The notes under the pieces are model-generated. The model made no database searches, was not told where the DNA came from, and saw nothing but the letters and a program-made list of their open reading frames with translations. Shown here piece by piece: positions 27,301-41,506 of a stretch of 64,000 bases of DNA. The stretch is from Nautilus pompilius. Its lineage: Eukaryota; Mollusca; Cephalopoda; Nautilida; Nautilidae. The stretch spans positions 186,001-250,000 of the forward strand of contig JACATO010001093.1 of NCBI GenBank assembly GCA_018389105.1. The letters run 5' to 3'. The translations under genes were made by a program, and so were the position numbers. Numbering within the stretch: the stretch's first letter is position 1; each line of letters begins with the position of its first letter.

Positions 27301-30300
27301 AGCACCTATTACGACAACCATTCCACCTACTGCGCCCACTACCACAACCATTCCACCTACTGTGCCCACTACCACAACCATTCCACCAACAGCACCTACT
27401 ACGACAACCATTCCACCTACTGCGCACATTACCACAACCATTCCACCTACTGCTCCAACTACCACAACCATTCCACCTACTGCCCCCGCTACGACAACCA
27501 TTCCACCTACTACACCCACTACGACAACCATTCCACCTACGGCACCTACTACGACAATTCCACCTACTGCACCTACTACCACAATCATTCCACCTACGGC
27601 ACCCACAACGACAACCATTCCACCTACAGCACCCACTACAACAACCATTCCACCTACTGTGCCCACTACCACAACCATTCCACCAACAGCACCTACTACG
27701 ACAACCATTCCACCTACTGCTCCCACTATGACAACTATTCCAACTACAGTACCTACTACCACAACCATTCCACCTACAGCACCTACTGTGACAACTATTC
27801 CACCTACTGCTCCCACTATGACAACTATTCCACCTACAGCACCTTCTACGACAATTCCACCTACTGCGCCCACTACCACAACTATTCCACCTACTGTGCC
27901 CACTACCACAACCATTTCACCTACTGCATCTACTACGACAACCATTCCACCTACAGCATCTTCTACGACAATTCCACCTACTGCACCTACTATGACAACC
28001 ATTCCACCTACAGCACCTACTATGACAACTATTCCACCTACTGCGCCCACTACCACAACCATTCCACCTACAGCACCTTCTACGACAATTCCACCTACTG
28101 CACCTACTATGACAACCATTCCACCTACAGCACCTACTACGACAACTGTTCCAGCTACAGCACCTATTACGACAACCATTCCACCTACTGCGCCCACTAC
28201 CACAACCATTCCACCAACAGCACCTACTACGACAACCATTCCACCTACTGCGCACATTACCACAACCATTCCACCTACTGCTCCAACTACCACAACCATT
28301 CCACCTACTGCCCTCGCTACGACAACCATTCCACCTACTACACCCACTACGACAACCATTCCACCTACGGCACCTACTACGACAATTCCACCTACTGCAC
28401 CTACTACCACAACCATTCCACCTACGGCACCCACAACGACAACCATTCCACCTACAACACCCACAACGACAACCATTCCACCTACAACACCCACTACAAC
28501 AACAATTCCACCTACAGCACCTACCATGACAACCATTCCACCTACAGCACCTACCATGACAACCATTCCACCTACTGCTCCCACTATGACAACTATTCCA
28601 ACTACAGTACCTACTACCACAACCATTCCACCTACAGCACCTACTATGACAACTATTCCACCTACTGCTCCCACTATGACAACAATTCCACCTACAGCAC
28701 CTTCTACGACAATTCCACCTACTGCGCCCACTACCACAACTATTCCACCTACTGTGCCCACTACCACAACCATTCCACCTACTGCACCCACTACCACAAC
28801 CATTCCACCTACTGCACCCACTACCACAACCATTTCACCTACTGCATCTACTGCGACAACCATTCCACCTACAGCATCTTCTACGACAATTCCACCTACT
28901 GCACCTACTATGACAACCATTCCACCTACAGCACCTACTATGACAACTATTCCACCTACTGCGCCCACTACCACAACTATTCCACCTACTGTGCCCACTA
29001 CCACAACCATTCCACCTACTTCACCCACTGCAACAACCATTCCACCTACTGTATTTACTGTGACAACCATTCCACCTACTGCAGTGACTATGACAACCAT
29101 TCCACCTATTGAGGTGACTACGACAACCATACCACCTACAGCTCCTACTATGACAACCATTCCACCTACAGCACCTACAACTACAACTATTCCACCTACA
29201 GCACCTACTATGACAACCATTTCACCTACAGCTCCTACTATGACAACCATTCCACCTACAGGACCTACTACCACAACCATTCCACCTACAGCACCTACCA
29301 TGACAACCATTCCACCTACTGCTCCCACTATGACATCTATTCCAGCTACAGGACCTACTACGACAACCATTCCACCTACAGCACCTACCATGACAACTAT
29401 TCCACCTACAGCACCTACCATGACAACTATTCCACCTACAGCACCTACTATGACAACTATTCCAGCTACAGCAACTACTATGACAACTATTCCAGCTACA
29501 GCACCTACCATGACAACCATTCCACCTACAGCACCTACTACCACAACCATTCCACCTACAGCACCTACTACCACAACCATTCCACCTACAGCACCTACTA
29601 TGACAATTCCACCTACGGCACCTACTACGACAATTCCACCTACTGCACCTACTACGACAACCATTCCACCTACTGCACCTACTACGACAACCATTCCACC
29701 TACAGCACCTACTATGACAACCATTCCACCTACTGCACCTACTACTACAACCATTCCACCTACTGCCCCCACTACAACAACCATTCCACCTACAGCACCT
29801 ACCATGACAACCATTCCACCTACAGCACCTACCATGACAACCATTCCACCTACTGCTCCCACTATGACAACTATTCCACCTACAGCACCTACTACCACAA
29901 CCATTCCACCTACAGCACCTACTATGACAACTATTCCACCTACTGCTCCTACTATGACAACTATTCCACCTACTGCTCCCACTATGACAACTATTCCACC
30001 TACAGCACCTTCTACGACAATTCCACCTACTGCTCCCACTACCACAACTATTCCACCTACTGCGCCCACTACCACAACCATTCCACCTACTGTGCCCACT
30101 ACCACAACCATTCCACCTACTGCACCCACTACCACAACCATTTCACCTACTGCATCTACTACGACAACCATTCCACCTACAGCATCTTCTACGACAATTC
30201 CACCTACTGCACCTACTATGACAACCATTTCACCTACTGCATCTACTACGACAACCATTCCACCTACAGCATCTTCTACGACAATTCCACCTACTGCACC

Positions 30301-33300
30301 TACTATGACAACCATTCCACCTACAGCACCTACTATGACAACTATTCCACCTACTGCGCCCACTACCACAACTATTCCACCTACTGTGCCCACTACCACA
30401 ACCATTCCACCTACTGCACCCACTGCAACAACCATTCCACCTACTGTATTTACTGTGACAACCATTCCACCTACTGCAGTGACTATGACAACCATTCCAC
30501 CTATTGAGGTGACTACGACAACCATACCACCTACAGCTCCTACTATGACAACCATTCCACCTACAGCACCTACAACTACAACTATTCCACCTACAGCACC
30601 TACTATGACAACCATTTCACCTACAGCTCCTACTATGACAACCATTCCACCTACAGGACCTACTACCACAACCATTCCACCTACAGCACCTGCCATGACA
30701 ACCATTCCACCTACTGCTCCCACTATGACATCTATTCCAGCTACAGGACCTACTACGACAACCATTCCACCTACAGCACCTACCATGACAACTATTCCAC
30801 CTACAGCACCTACTATGACAACTATTCCAGCTACAGCAACTACTATGACAACTATTCCAGCTACAGCAACTACTATGACAACTATTCCAGCTACAGCACC
30901 TACCATGACAACCATTCCACCTACAGCACCTACTACCACAACCATTCCACCTACAGCACCTACTACCACAACCATTCCACCTACAGCACCTACTACGACA
31001 ATTCCACCTACGGCACCTACTACGACAATTCCACCTACTGCACCTACTACGACAACCATTCCACCTACAGCACCTACTATGACAACCATTCCACCTACTG
31101 CACCTACTACTACAACCATTCCACCTACTGCACCCACTACAACAACAATTCCACTTACTGCACCTATGACAACCATTCCACCCACTGCACCTACTACCAC
31201 AACCCTTCCTCCTACTGTACCTACTATAACTATACCATCTACAGTACCCATTATGACAACCATACCATCCACACCACCCTCTACTACAACCATTTCTCCT
31301 ACTGCACCTACTGCTCCCACAATGACTATTTCACCTACAGCACCTACTATGATAACCATTCTACCTACTGCACATACTACGACAACCATTCCAACCACAG
31401 CACCTACCATCACCATTCCACCTACTGCTCCAAGTGTATCAACTCATCTATCTACAAAAATGTTTCCAACCCCTGGCAGCACAACAGTGACTGTTCCAAG
31501 TTCTACACCTTTAGTTTCTTTTATGATTTCCACACCGACTGCTGGAAAACCAGTTTCAGCCTCCACAACAATTCTTCCTATTTCAACACAAAATAGAACA
31601 ACAGCTGAACTTCGGACAAGTTCGCCAACCACTACTGGTAAGTAAATACTTTGAAATATAGATAAACAAGCTGAAAATATCAGTCAAGAATGGCATCATA
31701 AAAAAAATCAGACAAATGTTAAAATTAATCTTGGTTATTACCAATTTAAAATAACATCTAAATGAAAGTGAAAAACATTAACTATGTGTATTAATATTTC
31801 ACTGTTTGATTTTAATTATAACTTTTCTGAGTTCTTAATTTTAAAAGTAATTTTTTGGAGTAGTAGCAGTGTTGTAGTTCTACCCATTTAGATGAGGTTT
31901 TTCTGATGGTCAATTGATGAAGATCCCATAATTACCGGATCAGTAGAAGACCTAGCAAAGTTTCCTAGATCATCATTAAAGTGGATAAAGTCTAATGTAA
32001 TACTGTGCAAGCAGCTTGTGTTGTATTGCTGACAGAAGTGTGACCTGAATGTAGTAATCTGGATGGGCGTATGCCATCAGCCCCAAAAGAATTGCCGGAC
32101 ATTGTCTTCTCCATCTCTGCAAACTGCTGTTTATTTGCAGTGTTGAGATGATCATTATCCTTCCATTTTATCTAACTGCTGCTGGAACATTGCATTGCCC
32201 CACATGCATAACCATTGTGTGTCTGTGTATTGTCCATCTGTAGCATTCAGCAACTGGGATAATATCTGCCTCAGATATTAAATTTAAAAGTTGATATGAT
32301 ACCCTGATCCATGGGCTGGATTAATGTAGTGTATTTTTGTGGCAATAACATCACTTTAACATTAGGGTGGAAGTCAGGTTAGTTCCCAGAATGCCCCAAG
32401 GCGTTATCAACAAGGAATAAAGCTTTGAAAAAAATGCTAGATTGAAGGCAATATATTTTTCACTTTGCCATAGATTTATGTTTGTAAATCATTCATCAAA
32501 AATGTCATTCAGGCCCCTTTATTTGATGTCCACTGAACTGGTAGGGAGGACATGAGGATTCATCCTTTCTAAGGCTTGAGGATTCTGAGAATGGTAAACT
32601 AGTAATGGTTCACATTTAAAATCACTTGTCACTTTGGCACGAAAAGGTAGAGTCAGTCTATCTTTCACTGCCTTGAAGCCTGGGCAGACTTTTCTTTTTT
32701 TGGAAATGTATATTCTTTTAGGCATGCATTTCAAAATAAGCCAGTTTTATCAGCATCAAGTACTTACTGGAGCAAGCAGCCTTCAGCTTCTCAGGGAATC
32801 TAGCAGCAACTTCTCTAACTTTGTTATGAAGATCTTGGTTCTTTGCTGAACCTGTAAAACCTGCCTTTACTTGCTTGGAGAGGCTCATCACTTGATGTGG
32901 TTTTTTTTTCTTTCTCTTAGCTCTGATAAAACTTTATGGCCTTTGCACAGATCACAAGTGAGCTTAAGGACATCCGTTTCTGGTTTTGACTCTCCATCCA
33001 GATTGCCAACAATTTTTTTTTTTTCTTTTTCTCCCATTTTTCCAAACCAACGCAAGTCTCACTCTTTAGCAAGCCCGCTGGCCTGGCTGAGCCACGGTTG
33101 TTTTAATTTTCTCCGCATTCTTAACTATGCATACACTGGATTTGTCCGCATCTATACGTATGTCCAGAGAGAGGCAGCAGACTCACCGCTCCTCTCAGGT
33201 CACCTGGTGATTTCAGGTTTTCTTTTTGCTGTTAACTCTACCTTTGGTTTCTTCACTGGGGAGGAGAGAGAGAGAGAGAGGTGCCATGATTCAAGAATAT

Positions 33301-36300
33301 AATCCAGAAAGGGCGTAAAAAAAAAACAATAGATTTATACAAATCAGAAGCATTCGGCACAGGAGAGACAAACTGAAATTGTGACAAGGCTTCTTGTGAG
33401 CACACCATACATCTCCTGGCCTGACATCGCCACCTCACCCACACACCCTGCAGAGTTCACGGGCACCCACCACACACACAAGGGAATCCGCATGTTCTGG
33501 GCTCATGCAAAGCAGGGGTGGGTGGGGGGAGAAGTTGTGTTTTAAATGATTAACATTTTCAAGCGTTAGTCGAAAAAGGGGAGCCGGAGCTACAGGAACT
33601 GGGAGTAACTGTTCTAGGATATCCTGTTTTTATATTTGAGTGTCTCAGAAACATTTTTTGTTTTTTAATTAAAAAGTCTGTCATTCCAGGCCCCACCCTG
33701 ACACGTCTCACAAAGATCTTGGGTCAGGGTGCGGACCTTTCCCTTTTTCCCTTGGTGGAACTTTGTGAGGGTTAATCTTCATAGAAGTTGGGTCGTTTAA
33801 TTTTATTCAGTTCTGGTTAAAAGAATCCGAAACAATTTGAAGTGACAAGTAAAACTCCATATACAGACTAATTAATTAATAAGGCATAAGTTAATAACTT
33901 AATTAAACAAAACAAAACCAAACAGCATAGCTGAAACATTCGTGTACCTGAAAACCAAAAATAAACAAGCACATCTATTTAACAGACCCCCCTCTTTTTG
34001 ACTAACCACAGTGGAATAATGTTTGAGTGTACAAGAAAGCACAAAGCAGATCATCTTCAGCGATGCTTGGGTTAGTTTCAGAATGGCTGGGTATCTTTAA
34101 ACCTGCAGGCAATGAATTCTTTGTGGAGCAGTGGCTTCGACAGGAAGTCCTTTAGAGTCCAAGAACAGAGTCTTTCAGGCTTGTAGCTGGGTGAAGTGAG
34201 TTCGTCTCAAAGGGGGAAAACCTTTCAGAATCTGCACCCTGCATGTACTGTAGTATGGGGTCAGGACTCTATTGTTCAGGAAGCTTAGCAGGGACCCATT
34301 GATGGCATTCAATGGAGAGGTCATCAATTAATGAATCTTGTTAAGTCTTCTGAACTCTAAGGTTTGTTTGTTATTATTTTTTTTAAATCAGATAAAATTA
34401 CAGTTCTGCAGTTTTATATGCCAAATTTTTACATGACAGAAGTTTCTGAAGTGTATTCTCGTATTTCTAATCTTAAAAACTTCCAATTTTTTTTTTTTTT
34501 ATTTCAGCATATTGTGAAGGCCATCAGAGGAATTTGTCAGATACAGAAGTCTTTAAGAACATTAGGATAAATGTCTCATCAATAGCTTCAGTATCTGGAA
34601 ATGGCACTTTCCAGGGAAAAGCTTGGACACCAGAAAAAGATGAGGAAATAAGCTTTTATATAATAGACTTTGGGAAAGAATTGGAAGTTGTCGGTTTCTA
34701 TGTCCAAGGTGGAGGCGATGACAGTGATATTGGTGGATATGTGACAGGTTTCTACGTGTTCTACAGAGACATAGCTGGTCGCTGGAATATGGTGATGGAA
34801 AACAAAAATCAAGGACATGTAGGTCATTTTATCATTTAGCATCAATTTCTTAATAATGAAGCATAAGTGCAATTAAAGCTGCAGTATATGTAAAATTTAC
34901 ATAAGAGTTCCAATTAATATAACTGGAAATGGAGATGGGTTTTTAGAAAGTATTCGAGAAATTTAAAGCTACTACATTAAATTCTGATGTCATGGCTTAG
35001 TTTTGTATATGAAAAGGTAGTATATCAACAATAAAAAGCTCCAGTCTGACACACACACACACATACACACAGTTATTACAGTAATTTGGTGATTTTCAGA
35101 CTTAGGCTGTGACCACACTCAAGTTGCTTCTTAAGGACTCACTTCTGCCATTGTTTTAATGGTTTTCAGCCTATCGTTCACAGAATCTGCAGGATAGGGG
35201 AGTTGATCAATGCCCCTATCAGCTTAGCTAGGGGTGCTCTCCCCAAGTTAACACTTTGAAGAAGGGGGGAAAAAAAAAAAAATCGTATTAAAATAAAGTT
35301 TTATTGCCCCGAACATTTTAAACAGAGGTTCTTGTTTTTATTTCATTGTCTACTTTTTAAAAAGAAATACTGACTTAAAGGGAAAAGCTCTGGACATAGG
35401 GGCGAAAGGTGAGGAGCAATAAAGTTAAGAAGTAAACTTTTGAAAGATGGAAAGTGTTTGGAAAAACCTATAATACAACAATTTAATTCAAATATATTTT
35501 TTTTTATGTTGTGGCAGCGTTTTCGGCCACCATCTAAAAGCAGCATCCTCCAAGACAATACCACACCCCTAACATGCGTGTACCACATCTATGTGCCGGT
35601 TGTGGTCCTTTGCGCTTTAAATTCCAATCGATGACTTTTACGGAGCTTTGTTGCGTGTGTAGGTCAGCTGGTACATAAAAGATTGAAATTTATAACTCTG
35701 CATCATGCTTCTAGCGTTGTCGTAGCGTCTGTGCACCAGCAGAAACAGGTAAAGATTTAAGTCCCTAAATCTTTTGAACACCAACTCTCCTCCTCCTCCA
35801 TCTTGCATTTAGCTGTTCAGAGACTTTTATTGCTTTACCTGACCATTGTAGTTTTTCGATGGACCTGAGGACAGCCGTACAGTGAAGAAATATAGGCCAG
35901 CTCCTTCAAAGCAGTTTGTAAGGGGAACAGCCATCAAGTTTTTAATTGCTTCAATAGAAACAAATAAAACAACTGGTAGATGGGGATTTAAAGTCGAGAT
36001 CATCATTTGTTTGCTGCCTGCAAGTAAGTCAGCCATTTGGTAACATTAAGTAAATAAGGGTTAGTCTTCTGTTCTGAGCACAAATGGAATACTTGTTTTT
36101 TAAGGTGGGGAGGGGATACTTTTGGCCAGGATGTTCTCACCCTCCCCTTTTTCAATATCTTCTGTAATGGATGAAAACCTTTGTGCCTGCATCAGTTATC
36201 AACTTCTGTTAATAGCTGTATGTACAGCAGAACAAAAGCCTAGTTATAGGTTGTATTTACCTGTTGAGACTTACTTTACAAGAGGTTGTTACAGTTATTC

Positions 36301-39300
36301 CAGATCATCTGCTGTGAACATTTATAAACAACAGCTGTGTCAAATGCCCCTGTTTATAAGGGAAACCAATATTGACCAAAAGTTGACCAAGAAAGGGCTG
36401 TGGTAAGGGCTCAGCAAACAGCGAATACTACATGTAATAAATACAAACTGTCAGTTTTTTGGAAAATGTCTAGGATCTGCATATGGATGTCTGAAGTAGA
36501 TTATTATTTACATTAGCTTACTGGGGACTTATTGGTGATAAAGAACTTTATTTATATTTCAGCTGTTAGAACTTTAGCCAATATGTTCAAACAATTAATT
36601 ACCAAATATTGTTTGTTTTATCTACATAAATAAACGCCACAATAGTTGTAGCTATCCCACTCTTCATTGCTTTTGCTTCTCATTTTTGAATGACAGTTTA
36701 TTATTCATAGATATACATTGTGTTAATACAGGTAGATAATTGATTTTGAAAGAATATTTTAGATTTGACACAAAATATATATACTGGTATATAACAATGC
36801 TTAAGCTCAAATATATACATGCACCATTGTAAAGTGTTTTTTGGAATATCACATAATGAAATTATTAATTTTCTCATGTTTTCTTCTCCAGCCACTATCC
36901 CCATGACAACATCTACTACAGTTGGTAAGTAAGACATCTGGCATTTTATTCTGATTTTTGGATATTTCAAATTCCATTTATTGGATGCTTACCACCCCAT
37001 GCTAGCACATGGATTGATTATGATAAACTCAGCTTTGTTGACGAAACATTTGAGATGGACTGTTGTTGGTTACCACTGCCTATAGACTTTGCACCACAAA
37101 AGACAGATTAATGTCTCATCATTTTTCACATTATAGCTGATGCGGATATTTATCAAGTATAAATTGAATTAAGAGCAGATGAACTTGTTTTCCTTTTCAT
37201 TCCTGGGTTAAAGTTTATAGTTTGGCATCTGTTTTTGAAATTTGATTCCTGGTTTGGTGAATCTCCCATAGCATATTGTTTCCTTTTGCTTTTCTGTGCC
37301 TGTCCGTCAGGGTTAGGGTTTCTGGCTACAAATAACTAGAGGAGTTCTAGCAGTAATGTCTATCTCGGACATGAGATTACTGCATCCTGGACTTCTGTTT
37401 TGCTCATGCCACTATCACGAAACATTTGAGCTGGTGTAGAGTCATGCAAGCAGACGGCTGAAAACGTATGGATAACTAAATGAGCTCAAACCATTTTCAC
37501 TTTGGCAAATAAATTGGTCAGATGCTATTCTCACAATGGAGGAAATAGTGACCTCCATTGAATACAACAAGGGGATCATTGTTGTCATATTGTACATTGA
37601 CAAGAGGCTTCTGGGTTGATTTATGCTGCCAGTGGTACACACTATACATAGTTAGTACATACATTTTTAGTCTGAAGAAAGTGGTTGATAAAAGAATAAA
37701 CATTTTAGAATGTTTTAAACTTTGCAAATTCCTTGGAATTTCAATAATTAGATATACTATTTGGCTTCTTTTTCAGGGTTATGTCACTACCTTGAATACA
37801 AAGACCATCAGCTGGTGGTGCGAGCTTCTTCACACAGCCCTCAACAGCTCCCTAAATATGCTCTTAAAGGATCAAGAAGTTTTTGGTCTCCTCTAAATTA
37901 CAGCGAAGTAGCCACATTATCTATATTTCTGATAAATGATGGAAGGGATCCAATCATATATGGTATCGACTTTAGCAGTATTTACTCAGCAAGATGTAGC
38001 ATCAAGTTTCTAACCCTAAACGGAACCCTTTCAAACATAACTGTGAGTTCTCAGGGTTATTGCATTGTGATCAGTGTACTTCAGCAACAAATATTTAATT
38101 AGTTTTTTTTGTATGTCAAAAGATGTTCTGCATAACTACCAATAATAAGAAAAAAAGTGACATAATTTCTTCGTTCACATGCTCCAAAACAACTTTTATT
38201 TTACCACTTAATTTATAGCACAAAGAATTAATAATAGCTTTTAATTTAAAACATCATCATAACGATGGATGGTTTTTATGGTGTGTGATTCATAGAAAGT
38301 GGAAGGTTACTTCCCACCACCTTATTGGTAGTAGCTGAACTAACTAGTGAGCCAACGTTTCAGCAATCTTTCTCTGTCGTTGTCACTGTGATTTTATCCT
38401 GATGGCTATTTTCACGTGCAGTGATGTTCAGTTGCAGCCACAGTCCAGAAATAGAAACAACAGCAGCATTTAGCGTAGGACTGAATCATGATGATGACAA
38501 CAGGAGAGGACCTCTGAAGTGTAGGATGGTTGGTTGGTTGGTTCAATTACTCCAAGTAAGGTGATGGGAACTGCCTGAAATAATCTTGTACATTGCTGTT
38601 GATGTAAAGTAAATTTTATCAGAATTTTTCAACAACTACAAATTTTACAAATTTTTCAGGCTGTCATACCTTGCATTTTATTTTTAAAAGACATTTTGTT
38701 TCTGACAATAATGACCTTCATTAATATAATCGTTACCAACAGGGTCAGTCTGCTGTAGAGAAAATTATATTGGTGCTATAAGCAAGGCTAAGAGGCAGGA
38801 GTTACCATAAAATAAGTTGTAGTGCACAGACGGTTAACTTGTTTTATATATTATACAACAACCAACAAGTCTACATTATGCTAGCAGATATAGCCCCTAC
38901 ATCTGGCATCATCAGAGACTTGTACCTTAGCATGAGGTTCTCAGAAGGTAACTGCTCCACTTTATTCTATGGAAATATCATGAGAATGCAGGGACTTCTG
39001 GCTAAGTAAAATTTAAAATTTTCTTTCCAGGAAATACTATTTCCAAACCCCAATATCAGTCACAAGGTGTCATTAGACATAACTGAAGGAATCAAGGTGA
39101 GTACAGTGGCAATAACTGTTTACCCTGCCACTGGAAAACGGCCTCAGATTGCAGATGCTACAATAAAAGTGTGCGAGTACACCACCAGTAAGTACAGATC
39201 TCCATATCAGTTTTGTTTTAAATGGTTAGTGTTTCCTAGCTGGTGACAGGTCTTGTGTGTCAAAGAGATATATTTTATTTCTCTCTTGTTTTTCCACAGC

Positions 39301-41474
39301 TTCTTTGTGATGTGAATTTGTTCTTTTTTTTTGTGGGATGAGAGTAAATTTAGTTCATAAGGTTTTTGAAAATGAGAATTTGAAGGCTTGAAGTGATATG
39401 CATTTTTGACAAACACAGTAAATCTCTTGGTCAGTTTTTTTTTGGTTGGTGGCCCCTTGGATAAGGTGCTGGACCGCCAAAGTTGCGGCCCAAGTTCGAT
39501 TGCCAGTTTGTGCCGACTAGGTTTGGCTTATTGCCTCCTGTAGTGCAGTTTCCTCGTCACCAGCTGGCTACTATATTAGTTTCTTTGCACATTAAAAACG
39601 AAGACCCACATTAAGGGCTTTTTCTTCTGAAGCTGGTCCAGGGCTCCTCATTACACGGGATAGTGCCCTCTAGCAGATAACTGAGGCACTATTTTTCCTT
39701 GCCGGCAAAGTCTCCCCTGTAGAAACTGGCGAAGAACAAAAAAAAAAAAAAGGAAAAGCATAACATGTTACATGCACACAAATAGGAATTTTGAATATTT
39801 TCATCTGTTTTAAACCGCTAATTTCTGTATTTATTTTTGTAAACTTCATCTACTTATGACTGACGTCCATGTTAATTCAAATTGGACAGGAATTCTATTA
39901 AAAAGAAAAAAAAATCAGAACTGAAACGTATCAGGTAATATTAGGTACCAACATTACATCTTTGACTCTGAGATGGCTATTTAATGACTCGTCTGCCCAG
40001 CAGCTTTACTACATATATTTTTTTTTATCGTATTGCTGTTTGAGATGGCTTTCTCTTTGTAACATAGTTATGTTATGACTCCCTTCAAATCTCTCGCACG
40101 GGCCAATTGTTTAGAAAGAAATTCGTTTGCGTTTCAACTACAAGCATCCAGTTTGAAATATACATAGAAAATAAGGAAGTTGTTGGTTTTTTTACTTGCC
40201 TTGACCGTTATTTAACTGCACGACATTAGATGTACATTTATAATAAAATAGTTAGTTTTGAAAATTAAAGGGTATCTTTTATCTTAAACTCGAGTATTAT
40301 ATTGATGAAAAGAAAATAATTCACAATTTGCTGCTTTGTTATCTGATATAAATTGCATTTTTTTTCTTGTAATGCAGATAATATCTACAAGAAAATATAA
40401 ATTAAAAGATGAACTAATAACAAAGATGTTAACATTATTTTGCTTATGTGTTAATTTAAAGCAAAGCATGTGGTTTTGGTTTTACTTTGTATCTCTATTT
40501 TTTTCCTCTCTCTCTCTCTCTCTTCCAGCTTACTCATCTGCGTTCAGTAAGTACATTTTTGTTTAGTATGGACCAAGTTCTAATTCATACATGAAAAAAA
40601 AACATGGTGGAAATACTGGTGCTAGTTATGGGTTGGTAATTATGAGTACATCACACAATTTGTCACGTAATGGAGAGAAATTACCTGAATCACATGGACA
40701 AGGTGAATTAACACAACAAAAAAAAATTTTTATTTTTTTTTTTTTTTTTTTTTGTAAACATTAAAAGTAATTTCACTGCAATTCTTCATCTGCTGATCTG
40801 AAGTACACTGAAGATAATTCGTAGTGTGTATGGTGTCTGTGTCTTTAGGGAATATCCATAATTATCAGCCATTCTCTTCCTCTGGTGTATCTGTGGGCTA
40901 GTAAGTCTGTACTTCCTTTTGATTTTTCTTAACCTTTGGTTGATTGGCGTTCATCCATAAAATCAGAATAATATTAAGTGGTTACCATTACCAGGATATG
41001 CGTGCTATTTTAGAGATGTCTGTCAGGCCAAATCCTACAGCAGTGTTGAGCAGCATTACCCTTGTGGAAAGTTGGAAATAGTGGCTTCTGGGTGAAAAAG
41101 GGAGAAACTAAGTTGTGTTTTTCTTTGGTTTACCCCCCCCCCACTTTTTGTGTTAATAAATAAATACAGTATGTGCATTTCCTTTGCAGCTACTCTTGCT
41201 CCCAGCACTACCACTAAAGGTAAGTTAATTGCTGTTTTATAAGTAGGCTGTAGTAGATAACAGTTTTTCTTCTTCACTCTAAACTTCCAAGCACCATACT
41301 TTCTTTCCATATTATCTAGTTAACAAAAATGATTATTGTAATTAAGTAATTAAAGATACAAAAATATGAAACAAGTACTGGATTTTTAACTTTCTGTCTG
41401 TCTGTCTGTCTGTGTGCCTGTGTGTGTGTGTGTGTGCGTGTCTTTGTGTGTGTATACATGTCTTTGTGTGCCTT

Positions 41475-41506
<32 letters not shown>

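Noticed and set aside
25039-31416. Antisense open frame of 2,125 codons (Val/Gly-rich) opposite mucin exon 2
   Set aside because: It exists only because the 30-bp repeat lacks stops in that frame. The plus frame has splice signals, phase and domain context; the antisense frame has none.
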